The position numbers were made by a program, and so were the translations under genes. Below, piece after piece: positions 8,403 to 16,487 of a stretch of DNA of 64,000 bases. Position 1 is the first letter of the stretch; each line of letters opens with the position of its first letter. Under the pieces are notes generated by a model. The model worked only from the letters and a program-made list of their open reading frames with translations, made no database searches and was not told where the DNA came from. Source of the stretch: Streptomyces canus (GTDB lineage: Bacteria; Actinomycetota; Actinomycetes; Streptomycetales; Streptomycetaceae); the NCBI RefSeq assembly GCF_030816965.1, contig NZ_JAUSYQ010000002.1:4435001-4499000 (forward strand), in the 5' to 3' direction.

Positions 8403-8873
8403 TCACCTCCGGGTGATCCGGAAGAGCCGTATCTCCCGCTCGACCCGTGCCTGATAGGTGGCGTACGGCGGCCAGAACGCCAGCGCCGTCTTCCACACGG
8501 CCGCCCGCTCCTCCCCCGTCAGCAGCGTCGCCGTCACCGCGATGTCCTGTCCCTTCCAGCTGACCGCGGCCTCGGGGTGGACGAGGAGGTTGGCGGTCCA
8601 GGCGGGGTGGCCGTCGCGGCCGAAGTTGGAGCCGATGAGGATCCAGGTACGGCCCTCGTCCTCGGGCATGCAGGCGAGCGGGGTCCGGCGGGACAGCCCG
8701 CTCCTCGCCCCCGTCGAGGTGAGCACGAGCCCCGGCAGCATCTGCGCGCTGAGCAGGAACTTCCCCCGCGTGATCCGGTGCACGGCCCGGTCCAGGGCCG
8801 GAATCACGTGCGGTGCGACCTTGGCGAAGCCGCGCGTGGACGACACCCGCTGGACCACCCGCGCCCCGATCAC
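8403..8873 (-). CDS. Nitroreductase-family deazaflavin (F420)-dependent oxidoreductase, Ddn-like
   Basis: A 156-residue protein of the split-barrel Ddn/DUF385 family, which uses F420H2 or related flavins in reductions. Family features visible are LVLTSTGARSGLSRRTPL, then WILIGSNFGRDGHPAWTANL and VSWKGQDIAVTA. The GTG start overlaps the stop of the upstream acyl-CoA dehydrogenase by 4 bp (8870-8873), so the two are co-translated and controlled from operator 10423-10437. A reductive step in the same pathway, or quinone/F420 recycling of reducing equivalents, would fit; the substrate is unknown. Confidence 0.82.
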   Translation of the reverse strand: MIGARVVQRVSSTRGFAKVAPHVIPALDRAVHRITRGKFLLSAQMLPGLVLTSTGARSGLSRRTPLACMPEDEGRTWILIGSNFGRDGHPAWTANLLVHPEAAVSWKGQDIAVTATLLTGEERAAVWKTALAFWPPYATYQARVEREIRLFRITRR

Positions 8874-10399
8874 ACCGAAACCTCCGCCCGCTCGAAGAGC
8901 CGCGCCGCGTCGGCGGCGTGCGCCCGCAGCCGGTGCGCGGGGCCGAAGAGCAGCTCGTCCCCGGTGGCGCGCTTGAAGTACAGCTGCGCCTCGTGCTCCC
9001 AGGTGAACCCGATGCCTCCGTGCAGCTGAATGCCCTCGGCGGCGGCCGTGCGCAGGGCTTCGAGGGCCTGGGCGAGGGCGAGCCCACCGACCCGCCGCTC
9101 GTCGTGCACGGCGGCCCAGGCGGCGAAGTAGGCAGCGGAACGGGCCGCCTGAAGCTGAACGTACACATCGGCGAGCCGGTGCTTCACGGCCTGGAAGGAC
9201 CCGACCGGCCGCCCGAACTGCTCCCGCTGCTTGACGTACTCGACGGTCATCTCCAGCACACGGTCTGCGGCCCCGACAGCCTCACAGGCGAGGACGGTGG
9301 CGGCGGTGTCCCCGGTGCGGGCGAGGGCCCCCAGGACATCGGCCCCGTCCTCGTCGCCGAGCAACTCGGCTTCGACGTCCCGCAGCTGGACGCGGGCCCG
9401 GGGGCGGGTGGCGTCGAGGGCGCGCTGCCGGGTGCGCACGAGCCCGGCGGCGTCACCGGGGACGAGGAAGAGGAGGGTACGGGACCGGGCGAACCCTCCG
9501 GCGTGTGCGGCGACGAGCAGGAGGTCGGCGCTGTGGCCGTCGAGGACCTGATCGACTTCGCCGTACAACCGCCAGCCGGGAGCGTGGGGTTGATCTCCGG
9601 GGCGCGACCGCGCGAGGTGGGTCGGCGGTGACGCCGAGGGAGCCGCGGCCGATCGCGACGACCGCGGTGAGACGGGCAGTCCCGCCCCTTCCGTAGCTCG
9701 CGACAACTGCGGTGAGACGGGCGCCCCCGCCCCCTCCGTAACCGCGGACGGTCGTGGCGCCCGGGCGGCTCCCGGCCCGCCGAGAGCGGCACCGGCCGAG
9801 CGCGGCCCGGCGACGGGCGGTTCCACCCACTTCATCGCCGCGGACGGTCCTGCCGCCGGGGCACCTCCCGGCCCGCCGTGAGCGGCACCGGCCGCGCGCG
9901 GGCCGCCGACGACACCCCCACCCGCACCGCCGGACCGTCGGGCCTGGACCCCGCCCGCGCGCCCGCCGCCCGCCCACTCGGCCCCGTTGTCGCCGGTGAG
10001 CCCCAGCGCCGCCCCGGGGGGCACCGCAAGGGCAGCGGTCAAAGCGCCGGAAGCCATCCGAGGCAACAGACCGGCACGCTGCTCCTCCGTCCCCAGGGCC
10101 AGCACCAGCGGGGCCACGAGAACCGCCGTGCCCAGCAACGGCGTGGCCGCCAGCACCCGCCCCGTCTCCTCGCAGGCCAGCGCCAGCTCCGTCACCGAGC
10201 ACCCCACACCGCCGTACGTCTCGGGAAGCGCCAGCCCCGGCAGTCCCAGCTGTTCGGCGAGGGCCGTCCACAGCGCCGGGTCGTAACCGGCCGGAGTGTC
10301 GACCGCACTCCTGGACTCCCCGGACCCGCAGCGCCTCCGCAGCAGTTCCCGCACGGCACGCCGGATCTCGTCCTGTTCGGCGCTGAAGCGAGCGTCCAT
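8870..10399 (-). CDS. Acyl-CoA dehydrogenase (FadE-like) with a ~130-residue Ala/Gly/Pro-rich insertion
   Basis: FAD-dependent acyl-CoA dehydrogenase: N-terminal helical domain (1-125), middle beta domain resuming at GWRLYGEVDQVLDG (275-288), and C-terminal helical domain with VKQREQFGRPVGSFQAVKHRL and IQLHGGIGFTWEHE. The protein is 509 residues, whereas relatives are about 370-390. The excess is residues ~140-272, a low-complexity stretch with repeated GGPGxA and TEGAGxPVSP units that splits the middle domain. The reading frame stays open and GC-biased throughout. Such dehydrogenases usually pair with a second subunit, as in FadE28-FadE29. GAGGAAGAG precedes the ATG; the operator at 10423-10437 is 24 bp upstream. 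Confidence 0.88.
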   Translation of the reverse strand: MDARFSAEQDEIRRAVRELLRRRCGSGESRSAVDTPAGYDPALWTALAEQLGLPGLALPETYGGVGCSVTELALACEETGRVLAATPLLGTAVLVAPLVLALGTEEQRAGLLPRMASGALTAALAVPPGAALGLTGDNGAEWAGGGRAGGVQARRSGGAGGGVVGGPRAAGAAHGGPGGAPAAGPSAAMKWVEPPVAGPRSAGAALGGPGAARAPRPSAVTEGAGAPVSPQLSRATEGAGLPVSPRSSRSAAAPSASPPTHLARSRPGDQPHAPGWRLYGEVDQVLDGHSADLLLVAAHAGGFARSRTLLFLVPGDAAGLVRTRQRALDATRPRARVQLRDVEAELLGDEDGADVLGALARTGDTAATVLACEAVGAADRVLEMTVEYVKQREQFGRPVGSFQAVKHRLADVYVQLQAARSAAYFAAWAAVHDERRVGGLALAQALEALRTAAAEGIQLHGGIGFTWEHEAQLYFKRATGDELLFGPAHRLRAHAADAARLFERAEVSV

Positions 10400-10422
10400 G
10401 GCTCTTCCTCTTCCCTCCCGAT

Positions 10423-10437
10423 CTGACGGTCCGTCAT
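10423..10437. promoter_or_regulatory. CTGAC-N5-GTCAG operator (one mismatch) between divergent units
   Basis: CTGAC-GGTCC-GTCAT lies in the 81-bp gap between the leftward acyl-CoA dehydrogenase gene and the rightward Ltp gene. A TAATAT hexamer on the minus strand (10441-10436) overlaps its edge and could be the leftward -10. One copy would control both directions. Confidence 0.7.
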
Positions 10438-10480
10438 ATTAGAAGCGCCCGCACCAGATGCCCAGAGGCAGGAGCCCCTC

Positions 10481-11650
10481 ATGCCCCACGGGAGCCGGAA
10501 AGTCGCGATCACCGGCGTGGCCCTGGCCGACTGCGGCCGCGTGGACGACACGACCCCCTACGCCCTGCACGCCCAGGCCGCCCGCCGCGCCCTGGCCGAC
10601 GCCGGCCTGGACCGCTCGCTGGTCGACGGCCTCGCCTCGGCCGGCACCGGCACCCTCGCCCCCGTCGAGATCGCCGAGTACCTGGGCCTGCGCCCCACCT
10701 GGGTCGACTCGACCTCGGTCGGCGGTTCCACCTGGGAGGTCATGGCGGCGCACGCGGCCGACGCGATCGCCGCCGGACACGCGAACGCGGTCCTGCTGGT
10801 CTACGGCTCCACGGCCCGCGCCGACATCAGGGCGGGCCGCCGTACCGGCACCCTCTCCTTCGGCGCCCGCGGCCCGCTCCAGTTCGAGGTGCCCTACGGT
10901 CACACCCTGATCGCCAAGTACGCGATGGCGGCCCGCCGCCACATGATCGAACACGGCACCACCATCGAGCAGTTGGCACAGATAGCGGTCCAGGCCCGCG
11001 CCAACGCCGCCCTCAACCCCGACGCGATGTTCCGCGACCCGATCACCGTCGACGACGTCCTGTCCGGCCCGATGATCGCGGACCCCTTCACCAAGCTGCA
11101 CTGCTGCATCCGCTCCGACGGCGGCGCGGCGGTGCTGCTCGCGGCCGAGGAGTACGTACGGGACTGCCGTACCGCTCCCGTCTGGGTACTGGGCACCGGC
11201 GAGTACGTCTCGCACGTCAGCATGTCCGAGTGGCCCGACTTCACCGTGTCCCCGGCGGCGGTGAGCGGACGGCTGGCCTTCGAGCGGGCGGGCGTACGCC
11301 CCGAGGAGATCGAACTCGCCCAGATCTACGACGCGTTCACCTACATGACGCTGGTGACGCTGGAGGACCTCGGCTTCTGCGCCAAGGGCGAGGGCGGTTC
11401 CTTCGTGGAGAAGGGACGGCTGAAGGTCGAGGGCGGGGACCTGCCGGTGAACACCGACGGCGGCGGGCTGTCCGCCCAGCACCCGGGCATGCGCGGGCTG
11501 TTCCTGCTCGTGGAGGCCGTACGGCAGGTGCGCGGGGAGGCGGGCGCACGGCAGGTGCGGCGCCCGGACGGGTCGGCGCCGCATCTGGCGGTGGCATCCG
11601 GGACGGGCGGCTGGTTCTGCTCGTCGGGGACGGTGGTGCTGGGGCGTTAG
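10481..11650 (+). CDS. Second thiolase-fold lipid-transfer protein, lacking the nucleophilic cysteine
   Basis: A 389-residue Ltp/SCP-x-like protein, paralogous to the one at 1404-2555 (shared QIYDAFT at 281-287, and GFCAKGEGGSF). The segment aligned with the cysteine loop, SVGGSTWEVMAAHAA (79-93), contains no cysteine, and the C-terminal motif is GGGLSAQHPGM, with a histidine but not the usual thiolase GHP order. Thiolysis is therefore unlikely; a retro-aldolase or non-catalytic partner role fits better. GGAG lies six bases before the ATG. There is no DUF35 gene in this unit; the unpaired DUF35 at 15629-16036 may supply it. Single-gene unit divergent from the dehydrogenase, under operator 10423-10437. 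Confidence 0.82.
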   Translation: MPHGSRKVAITGVALADCGRVDDTTPYALHAQAARRALADAGLDRSLVDGLASAGTGTLAPVEIAEYLGLRPTWVDSTSVGGSTWEVMAAHAADAIAAGHANAVLLVYGSTARADIRAGRRTGTLSFGARGPLQFEVPYGHTLIAKYAMAARRHMIEHGTTIEQLAQIAVQARANAALNPDAMFRDPITVDDVLSGPMIADPFTKLHCCIRSDGGAAVLLAAEEYVRDCRTAPVWVLGTGEYVSHVSMSEWPDFTVSPAAVSGRLAFERAGVRPEEIELAQIYDAFTYMTLVTLEDLGFCAKGEGGSFVEKGRLKVEGGDLPVNTDGGGLSAQHPGMRGLFLLVEAVRQVRGEAGARQVRRPDGSAPHLAVASGTGGWFCSSGTVVLGR

Positions 11651-12969
11651 GGCACGACCCGGATGGCCGCCTTGTCGTTGGAGGTGTCCGGGTCCCTGCG
11701 CCCCACGTCCCACGGGCTGGAGCGGTCCTTCTCCAGGAGGCTCAGGGTGCCCTCTCCGGGGGCGCCGAGTTCGGCCGTGAACTCGAAGGAACGGGTCTGG
11801 CCCGGCTTCAGGTCGGGCACCTCACAGGTGTAGGTGAAGCCGTTGTTGTCGCAGTACGCCTGGTAGACGCCGTCGTCGTACTCCTCCATGGGCTCCTCCA
11901 CCACCCTCAGCTCGAAGGGCGGCTCGAAGACCAGCTCGGCCGTGGTACCGGCGTCGGCGGGGCCGTTGTTGCGGACCTCGATGCGGAAGGTGCGCCGGGT
12001 GCCGGGACCGCCGCGCAGTTCGACGTCGGAGACCTGGTAGTCGGCGTGGGTGTCGACGACGAGCTGGGTGGATCCGCCGCCCCCCAAGAAGGCGCCCCCG
12101 GTGCCGGCGGTCGGCTCGGCCTCCAGGGCCGGTCCGTCGCCGGGGCCGCCGCCCTTGGTGTAGTTGTGATACTGCCCCGGGCCCATGTCCAGGGCCCAGA
12201 CGTGCCGGCCGTAGGAGGGGTACATCTGCGCGGCGGGGACGCGCAGTCTCATGGCGGGGCGGACGACGAGCGTCTCTCCCGGGTCGATCGTCACCTCCGG
12301 CAGCTCGCACACCGCGAGGTGGCCCTTTTGCAGTTCGGGGTAACGGCAGTTGTCGTACCGCCGCGTGAACTCCGTCCCGTTGGCGGTCATCGCTATCCCG
12401 AGTCCCCTGACCGGCACCTCGCCGGTGTTCCGCACGACGAGCGGGGAGACCAGCTCGGAGCCGGGCCGCAGGAGATCCTTCGCGTACGCGGGCGCCACCG
12501 CCTCGACCACCGGCTCGCCGACGACGAACCGGGTCCGTGCGGTGAGCTTTTTGCCGCTCTTCGTGGTGTAGGTGTAGCGGACGACGGCCGTGGCACCGGC
12601 CTCGGCGCCCTTGACGGCGTACGGCTGCGCACGGGCGTTGTCCGCCCAGTTGCTGTAGTCGCCGTCGACCTCGCAGGTCAGATGCGCAAAGTCGCCCTCG
12701 CAACGGCCGTACTTCTTCAACCGGACCACGTCCAGCCCGTCGGGGGCCACGTCCACCGTGAGCCGGCGGACCCCGGGCCCGTTCCCGTCCTCGGCCGTCA
12801 CGGAGAAGGGCATCTTGTCCTTCGGGCCGGACTTGTCGCCGTAGGGACGCAGGTAGTAGAGCTCGGGGACGGTCAGGGAGGACTTCGCGGTGGTGGAGTC
12901 GCAGGCGGCGAGGGACGCGAGAAGGAGGACGCCGACCGCGCCAACTGCCGTACTGAACAAGCGCTTCAC
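11647..12969 (-). CDS. Large secreted lipoprotein of unknown function
   Basis: A 440-residue protein with a lipoprotein signal (MKRLFSTAVGAVGVLLL, lipobox LAAC with Cys23) and a long beta-rich extracellular part. Segments LVVRNTGEVPVRGLGIAMT and FRIEVRNNGPADAGTTAEL resemble CARDB/DUF11-type Ig-like domains, which occur on actinobacterial cell surfaces. Four or more cysteines are placed to form disulfides (YDNCRYPE, AVCELPE, AYCDNNGFTYTCEV). It converges on the second Ltp gene with a 4-bp stop overlap. Function is not recognised, and no link to the acyl-CoA regulon is seen. Confidence 0.72.
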   Translation of the reverse strand: MKRLFSTAVGAVGVLLLASLAACDSTTAKSSLTVPELYYLRPYGDKSGPKDKMPFSVTAEDGNGPGVRRLTVDVAPDGLDVVRLKKYGRCEGDFAHLTCEVDGDYSNWADNARAQPYAVKGAEAGATAVVRYTYTTKSGKKLTARTRFVVGEPVVEAVAPAYAKDLLRPGSELVSPLVVRNTGEVPVRGLGIAMTANGTEFTRRYDNCRYPELQKGHLAVCELPEVTIDPGETLVVRPAMRLRVPAAQMYPSYGRHVWALDMGPGQYHNYTKGGGPGDGPALEAEPTAGTGGAFLGGGGSTQLVVDTHADYQVSDVELRGGPGTRRTFRIEVRNNGPADAGTTAELVFEPPFELRVVEEPMEEYDDGVYQAYCDNNGFTYTCEVPDLKPGQTRSFEFTAELGAPGEGTLSLLEKDRSSPWDVGRRDPDTSNDKAAIRVVP

Positions 12970-13009
12970 CGCACCCCCTTCCTCCGGCGGCCGAAGTATC
13001 CTGCACTCT

Positions 13010-13435
13010 ATGGCCCTGACTCGCGAAGAACGTGAACAGTTCCTGGCCGAGCCTCATGTCGCCGCGCTGGCGGTCGACGCGGGAGAGGGGCGCGCGCCGC
13101 TCACCGTGCCGATCTGGTACCAGTACGCGCCGGGCGGCGACGTCTGGATCATGACCGGTGCCGGTTCCCGCAAGCACGAGCTGATCCGGGCGGCCGGCCG
13201 TTTCTCCCTGCTGGTCGACCGCCTCGAGCCCACCATCCGGTACGTGTCCGTCGAGGGACCGGTCCTCGACACCGTGCCCGGCACCCTCGCACACCTCCAG
13301 GAGATCTCCGCCCGGTACCTGCCGGCCGAGAAGGTCGAAGGGTACGTCGAGTTCGCCGCCAAGAACCACGGCGAATCGGTGATCATCCGGATGCGGCCCG
13401 AAAGGTGGGTGACGTCCGACCTCGGTACCGTCTGA
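13010..13435 (+). CDS. PNPOx-fold, F420- or flavin-dependent enzyme (PPOX class)
   Basis: A 141-residue split-barrel protein. It starts MALTREEREQFLAEPHVAAL and has APLTVPIWYQYAPGGDVWIMTG and SRKHELIRAAGRFSLLV, typical of actinobacterial PPOX-class F420-dependent proteins. The ATG at 13010 is preceded by TATCCT seven bases upstream and no Shine-Dalgarno, a leaderless arrangement. The next gene, another PNPOx-fold protein, starts 3 bp after its stop, so the two form an operon. The electron acceptor or substrate is unknown. Confidence 0.78.
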   Translation: MALTREEREQFLAEPHVAALAVDAGEGRAPLTVPIWYQYAPGGDVWIMTGAGSRKHELIRAAGRFSLLVDRLEPTIRYVSVEGPVLDTVPGTLAHLQEISARYLPAEKVEGYVEFAAKNHGESVIIRMRPERWVTSDLGTV

Positions 13436-13438
13436 GGC

Positions 13439-14104
13439 ATGGCAACGGATCTTCACGAGCTGCTCAGGTCGCTGCGGGTGTGGGACCCGGAGGTCACCTC
13501 GCTGCCCTCCTTCGACCCCGCGACCGCGCCCGCGACCCCGCTGGAGCTCTTCACCACCTGGTTCGCGGAGGCGGTGGCCGCCGGGCAGACCGAGCCGCAC
13601 ACCATGTCCCTCGCGACGGCGGACGGGGAGGGCCGGCCGGACGTCCGCACCGTGATGCTGCACGGCGCGGACGAGGACGGCTGGGCCTTCGCGAGCCACT
13701 CCCACAGCCGCAAGGGAGGGCACCTGTCGGTACGGCCGTACGCCGCCCTCGGCTTCTACTGGCCGGTCCTCGGCCGGCAGGTGCGGGTGAAGGGGCCGGT
13801 GAGCGCCGCGCCCTCCGAGGAGGGCCAGGCCGACCTGCACGCCCGCTCGACCGGCGCACTGGCCGCCGCGCTCACCGGACGGCAGAGCGAAGTCCTGGGC
13901 TCGCTCGGGGAGTTGGCGCGGGTGTCCGAGGAGGCCTGGGAGCGGGCGCAGCGGGAGCCGGAGGTGCCGGTCCCGTCCTGGACGCTGTACCGACTGCTTC
14001 CGGACGAGGTGGAGTTCTTCCAGGGAGACGAGCGCAGGCGGCACATCAGGCTCAACTACCGGCGCTCGGGCCAGGGTTGGGCTCAGGAACTGCTCTGGCC
14101 CTGA
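13439..14104 (+). CDS. Pyridoxamine 5'-phosphate oxidase-like protein (PdxH family)
   Basis: A 221-residue FMN split-barrel protein with PdxH-like architecture: HTMSLATADGEGRPDVRTVML (FMN/PLP pocket) followed by SHSHSRKGGHL, and a C-terminal WTLYRLLPDEVEFFQGDERRRH resembling the PNP oxidase C-terminal domain. A second, more canonical pdxH lies at 59042-59713, so this copy may act on another substrate. The start is 3 bp after the previous stop, and the 3' end overlaps the convergent acetyltransferase gene by 22 bp. Confidence 0.75.
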   Translation: MATDLHELLRSLRVWDPEVTSLPSFDPATAPATPLELFTTWFAEAVAAGQTEPHTMSLATADGEGRPDVRTVMLHGADEDGWAFASHSHSRKGGHLSVRPYAALGFYWPVLGRQVRVKGPVSAAPSEEGQADLHARSTGALAAALTGRQSEVLGSLGELARVSEEAWERAQREPEVPVPSWTLYRLLPDEVEFFQGDERRRHIRLNYRRSGQGWAQELLWP

Positions 14105-14961
14105 AAGTCGTACACCGCGAAGTCCGCCACCGGCCGGTACCCGATGCGCTGGTAGAGACCGTTGCTGGTCGGGTTGGCCAGATCGGTGAAGAGCAGCACC
14201 TCGTCGGCGCCCCGCTCCCGCGCCAGCCGGCTGACCTCGGCGGTGGCGGCACCGGCGTACCCGCGGCCGCGGAGGCCGGCCGGGGTGTAGACGGGCGCCA
14301 CCCGGATCTGGCCGGCGACGGGGGGAGTGAGGCCGGCCATGGAGACGGGGGTGCCGTCGGGGGCCTCCCACAGGGTGACGCCGCCGTAGGCGAGGCGGGC
14401 GTCGGCCCAGGACTCGGCGCGCACGGAGTCGTTCTCGCTCTCTCCGATGTCCCGGACGAACTCCCGGAACCAGCGCACCAGCAGTTCCCGGTCGCCCTCC
14501 CCCGCGATCCTCGGCCGCCCCTGCGGCACCGGCTCCGGCTCGGTCAGCGTGTCCAGCCGGTACAGCCGCTGGCGCTGATACGGCACGGCCTCCACTCCGG
14601 TCCGGCGCCGCCATGCCTCGGCGAAACCTTCCGCGGTCGCGGCCTCGGCACTGACGCCGGGCACGGCATGGCCCAGGGCCGTCAGATGGGCGGCGAGGGA
14701 GTCGGCCCGCCCGGTGGTCAGGGGCGTGAGATACAGCCGGTACGGCGGTGTCCGGAAGTAGGCGCCCCGCACGCTCCCGTCCTCCTCCAGCAGCCCGAAG
14801 CGGGGCGTCTCGTCGCCGTACGCCCGGAGCCCGCGGGTGCGCAGCCCCTCGGTCACGGTGAGGACGACGGTGTGCAGGTCCGGCCGGGAGTACAGGAAGT
14901 CACCGGCGCGGGTGAGGAACTCGTCGAGGTCTTCGGTGGAGTACCAAGCTGTGGGAGGCAT
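14083..14961 (-). CDS. GNAT-family N-acetyltransferase
   Basis: A 292-residue protein with a divergent N-terminal half and a C-terminal GNAT fold (about 165-285). The acetyl-CoA binding motif appears as IRVAPVYTPAGLRGRGYAGAA, followed by ERGADEVLLFTDLANPTSNGLYQRIGYRPV. Streptomyces has many such enzymes acting on small molecules or proteins, and the substrate cannot be inferred. It is convergent with the PdxH-like gene and overlaps its last 22 bp. No operator of the local regulon lies upstream. Confidence 0.75.
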   Translation of the reverse strand: MPPTAWYSTEDLDEFLTRAGDFLYSRPDLHTVVLTVTEGLRTRGLRAYGDETPRFGLLEEDGSVRGAYFRTPPYRLYLTPLTTGRADSLAAHLTALGHAVPGVSAEAATAEGFAEAWRRRTGVEAVPYQRQRLYRLDTLTEPEPVPQGRPRIAGEGDRELLVRWFREFVRDIGESENDSVRAESWADARLAYGGVTLWEAPDGTPVSMAGLTPPVAGQIRVAPVYTPAGLRGRGYAGAATAEVSRLARERGADEVLLFTDLANPTSNGLYQRIGYRPVADFAVYDFQGQSSS

Positions 14962-14999
14962 GTCTCATGATCCTGCGCGAGCGCGCCGGACGCCTCCGC

Positions 15000-15045
15000 A
15001 TTACGACGGTTCCGGGTCCGTCATCACGACGGTTCCGGGTCCGTC
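15000..15045. repeat. Tandem duplication of 23 bp at the acetyltransferase stop codon
   Basis: Two adjacent 23-bp units (15000-15022 and 15023-15045) share the 20-mer ACGACGGTTCCGGGTCCGTC. Read leftward, the first unit encodes the C-terminal residues TDPEPS of the acetyltransferase and its TGA. The second repeats the same coding potential just beyond the stop. Confidence 0.85.
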
Positions 15046-15620
15046 GCCAGTCGGCCGTGCAGGTGCACGTCCCGGAACGCGTCGTGCCGCCCCGCCTCGA
15101 ACATCGCGCCCCGCAGCGTGCCCTCGTAACGGAAGCCGCAGCGTCCGGCGACGGTGCAGGAGGCCCCGTGGCCGAGGGCGTGACCCAGCTCCAGCCGGTA
15201 CAGGCCGAGGTCGGTGAGGGCCCAGCGGGCGCCGAGGCGGAGGGCGCGGGTGGCCACCCCGTGGCCGCGGGCCTCGGGCAGCACCCAGTAGCCGACGCGG
15301 GCGGTGCGCAGGACGTGGTCGATGACGTTGATGCCGAGGTGTCCGAGCGTCGTACCGCTCGACTCGTCCGTGATCCGGTACGACACGCTCGTTCCCTGCG
15401 CCGCCTGTGCGGCCCTGCGTCGCATGACGGCACGGGCGCCGTCGAGGTCGTGGATCAGGGTGAGCGGGGTGTTCCAGCGCCCGAACTCGGGGTCCAGCGA
15501 GCCGCGCAGCCAGTCCTGGGCCTGGGTGTCGGAGTCCGCGTCCCAGGCGCACAGGCGCAAGCCGTGGCCGTGCAGCGGGGTGAAGGGGCGGATGCGGTGC
15601 TGATCGTCGACGTCGGTCAT
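15024..15620 (-). CDS. RimJ/RimL-type GNAT acetyltransferase
   Basis: A 198-residue protein of the ribosomal-protein-alanine acetyltransferase type. It has LRLCAWDADS and SYRITDESSGTTLGHLGINVID, then the acetyl-CoA motif VGYWVLPEARGHGVATRALRL and LYRLELGHALGHGASCTVAGRCGF. The ATG at 15620 is used; its start lies 8 bp past the stop of the DUF35 gene, so it is probably the distal gene of the DoxX-DUF35 unit controlled by operator 16488-16502. It could acetylate a pathway compound or be a passenger. Its 3' end is part of a 23-bp tandem duplication. Confidence 0.78.
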   Translation of the reverse strand: MTDVDDQHRIRPFTPLHGHGLRLCAWDADSDTQAQDWLRGSLDPEFGRWNTPLTLIHDLDGARAVMRRRAAQAAQGTSVSYRITDESSGTTLGHLGINVIDHVLRTARVGYWVLPEARGHGVATRALRLGARWALTDLGLYRLELGHALGHGASCTVAGRCGFRYEGTLRGAMFEAGRHDAFRDVHLHGRLATDPEPS

Positions 15621-15628
15621 CCGCCCAT

Positions 15629-16036
15629 TCAAACCGGCGCGGTCGTCCCGCGCGGCCTGAATTTCGGTACCCCGTCCGGGAAGACCGCCTCCAGGTCCAG
15701 CCCGGCCCGCAGGTCCTCGTGCGCGCAGTCGACGATCTCCGTCATCATCCGGGGGCCCTCGGCGAGGTCGACGACGGCGGCGACGTAGGGGGTGCGGTCC
15801 TTGAAGGGCGGCAGGTCGTTGCGGTGGACGACGGACCAGGTGTGGAGCGTGGCGCGGCCGGTGGCCGCGGACCACGTGACGTCCTCGCTCCAGCAGCGCG
15901 GGCAGAACTCACGGGGGTAGTGGTGGACCTGGGCACATGTCCCGCAGCGCCTGAGCAGCAGGACGCCCCGCGCCGCCGCGTCCCAGTAGGTCCGCGTGAA
16001 GGCGTCCGCCTCGGGCAGGTCGTACCTCGCGCCCAT
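15629..16036 (-). CDS. Second DUF35 zinc-ribbon/OB-fold protein
   Basis: A 135-residue paralogue of the DUF35 protein at 2557-2964, with zinc ligands Cys31, Cys34, Cys45 and Cys48 (CGTCAQ and FCPRCW) and an OB-fold ending TEIVDCAHEDLRAGLDLEAVF. The ATG overlaps the DoxX stop by one base (TGATG), so they are translationally coupled. No Ltp gene is adjacent. Since the Ltp gene at 10481 lacks a DUF35 partner, the two proteins may pair in trans; both units carry the same operator. This pairing is inference. Confidence 0.85.
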   Translation of the reverse strand: MGARYDLPEADAFTRTYWDAAARGVLLLRRCGTCAQVHHYPREFCPRCWSEDVTWSAATGRATLHTWSVVHRNDLPPFKDRTPYVAAVVDLAEGPRMMTEIVDCAHEDLRAGLDLEAVFPDGVPKFRPRGTTAPV

Positions 16037-16482
16037 CAGAACCAGCCCAGCGCGGCGTCGAGCGACCACGTCTGCCAGGACATCGCGAACAGGGCCACGA
16101 GCGAGATGAGGGCCATCATCGAGTTCTGCCCCTGTTCGGCCCAGTCGTGGATCATGAGCGTGAAGTAGAGGACGTTCAGGAGCAGGCCGCCGACCAGCGC
16201 GAGCGGGGTCAGGAAGCCGAGGATCAGGCCCGCGCCGAGGGCGAGTTCGGCGTACGCGACGACGTACGCCATCGTCCTGGGGCGGGGGGCGACCAGCACG
16301 TCGAAGCCGCTGCGGACCGGGGTCCAGCGGTGCTTGGCGGCGATGTCCGCGGCCCAGGTGATGCCGCCGCCCTCGAACCACGTCCTCTTGTCCTTGTGCC
16401 GCCAGCTCTCCAGCCACCACAGCCCGAGGCCGATGCGCAGGACGGCCAGCCATTGCGCGCCGGTCAGCCAGATCGTGTCCAT
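16036..16482 (-). CDS. DoxX-family integral membrane protein
   Basis: A 148-residue DoxX-like protein with about four membrane segments: LAVLRIGLGLWWLESW, VVAYAELALGAGLILGFL, LALVGGLLLNVLYFTLMI and MMALISLVALFAM. DoxX proteins sit in the membrane near redox reactions and are thought to be quinone-linked or part of oxidoreductase complexes. The ATG at 16482 gives MDTIWLTGAQW; only five bases separate it from the perfect operator 16488-16502, leaving no room for a ribosome-binding site, so the transcript is probably leaderless with a TACCGT -10 inside the operator. First gene of DoxX-DUF35-GNAT. Confidence 0.82.
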   Translation of the reverse strand: MDTIWLTGAQWLAVLRIGLGLWWLESWRHKDKRTWFEGGGITWAADIAAKHRWTPVRSGFDVLVAPRPRTMAYVVAYAELALGAGLILGFLTPLALVGGLLLNVLYFTLMIHDWAEQGQNSMMALISLVALFAMSWQTWSLDAALGWF

Positions 16483-16487
16483 GAAAT

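Noticed and set aside
11822..14614. 930-codon minus-strand frame
   Set aside because: Shadow over the lipoprotein and PNPOx-fold genes, which have clear motifs in their own frames.
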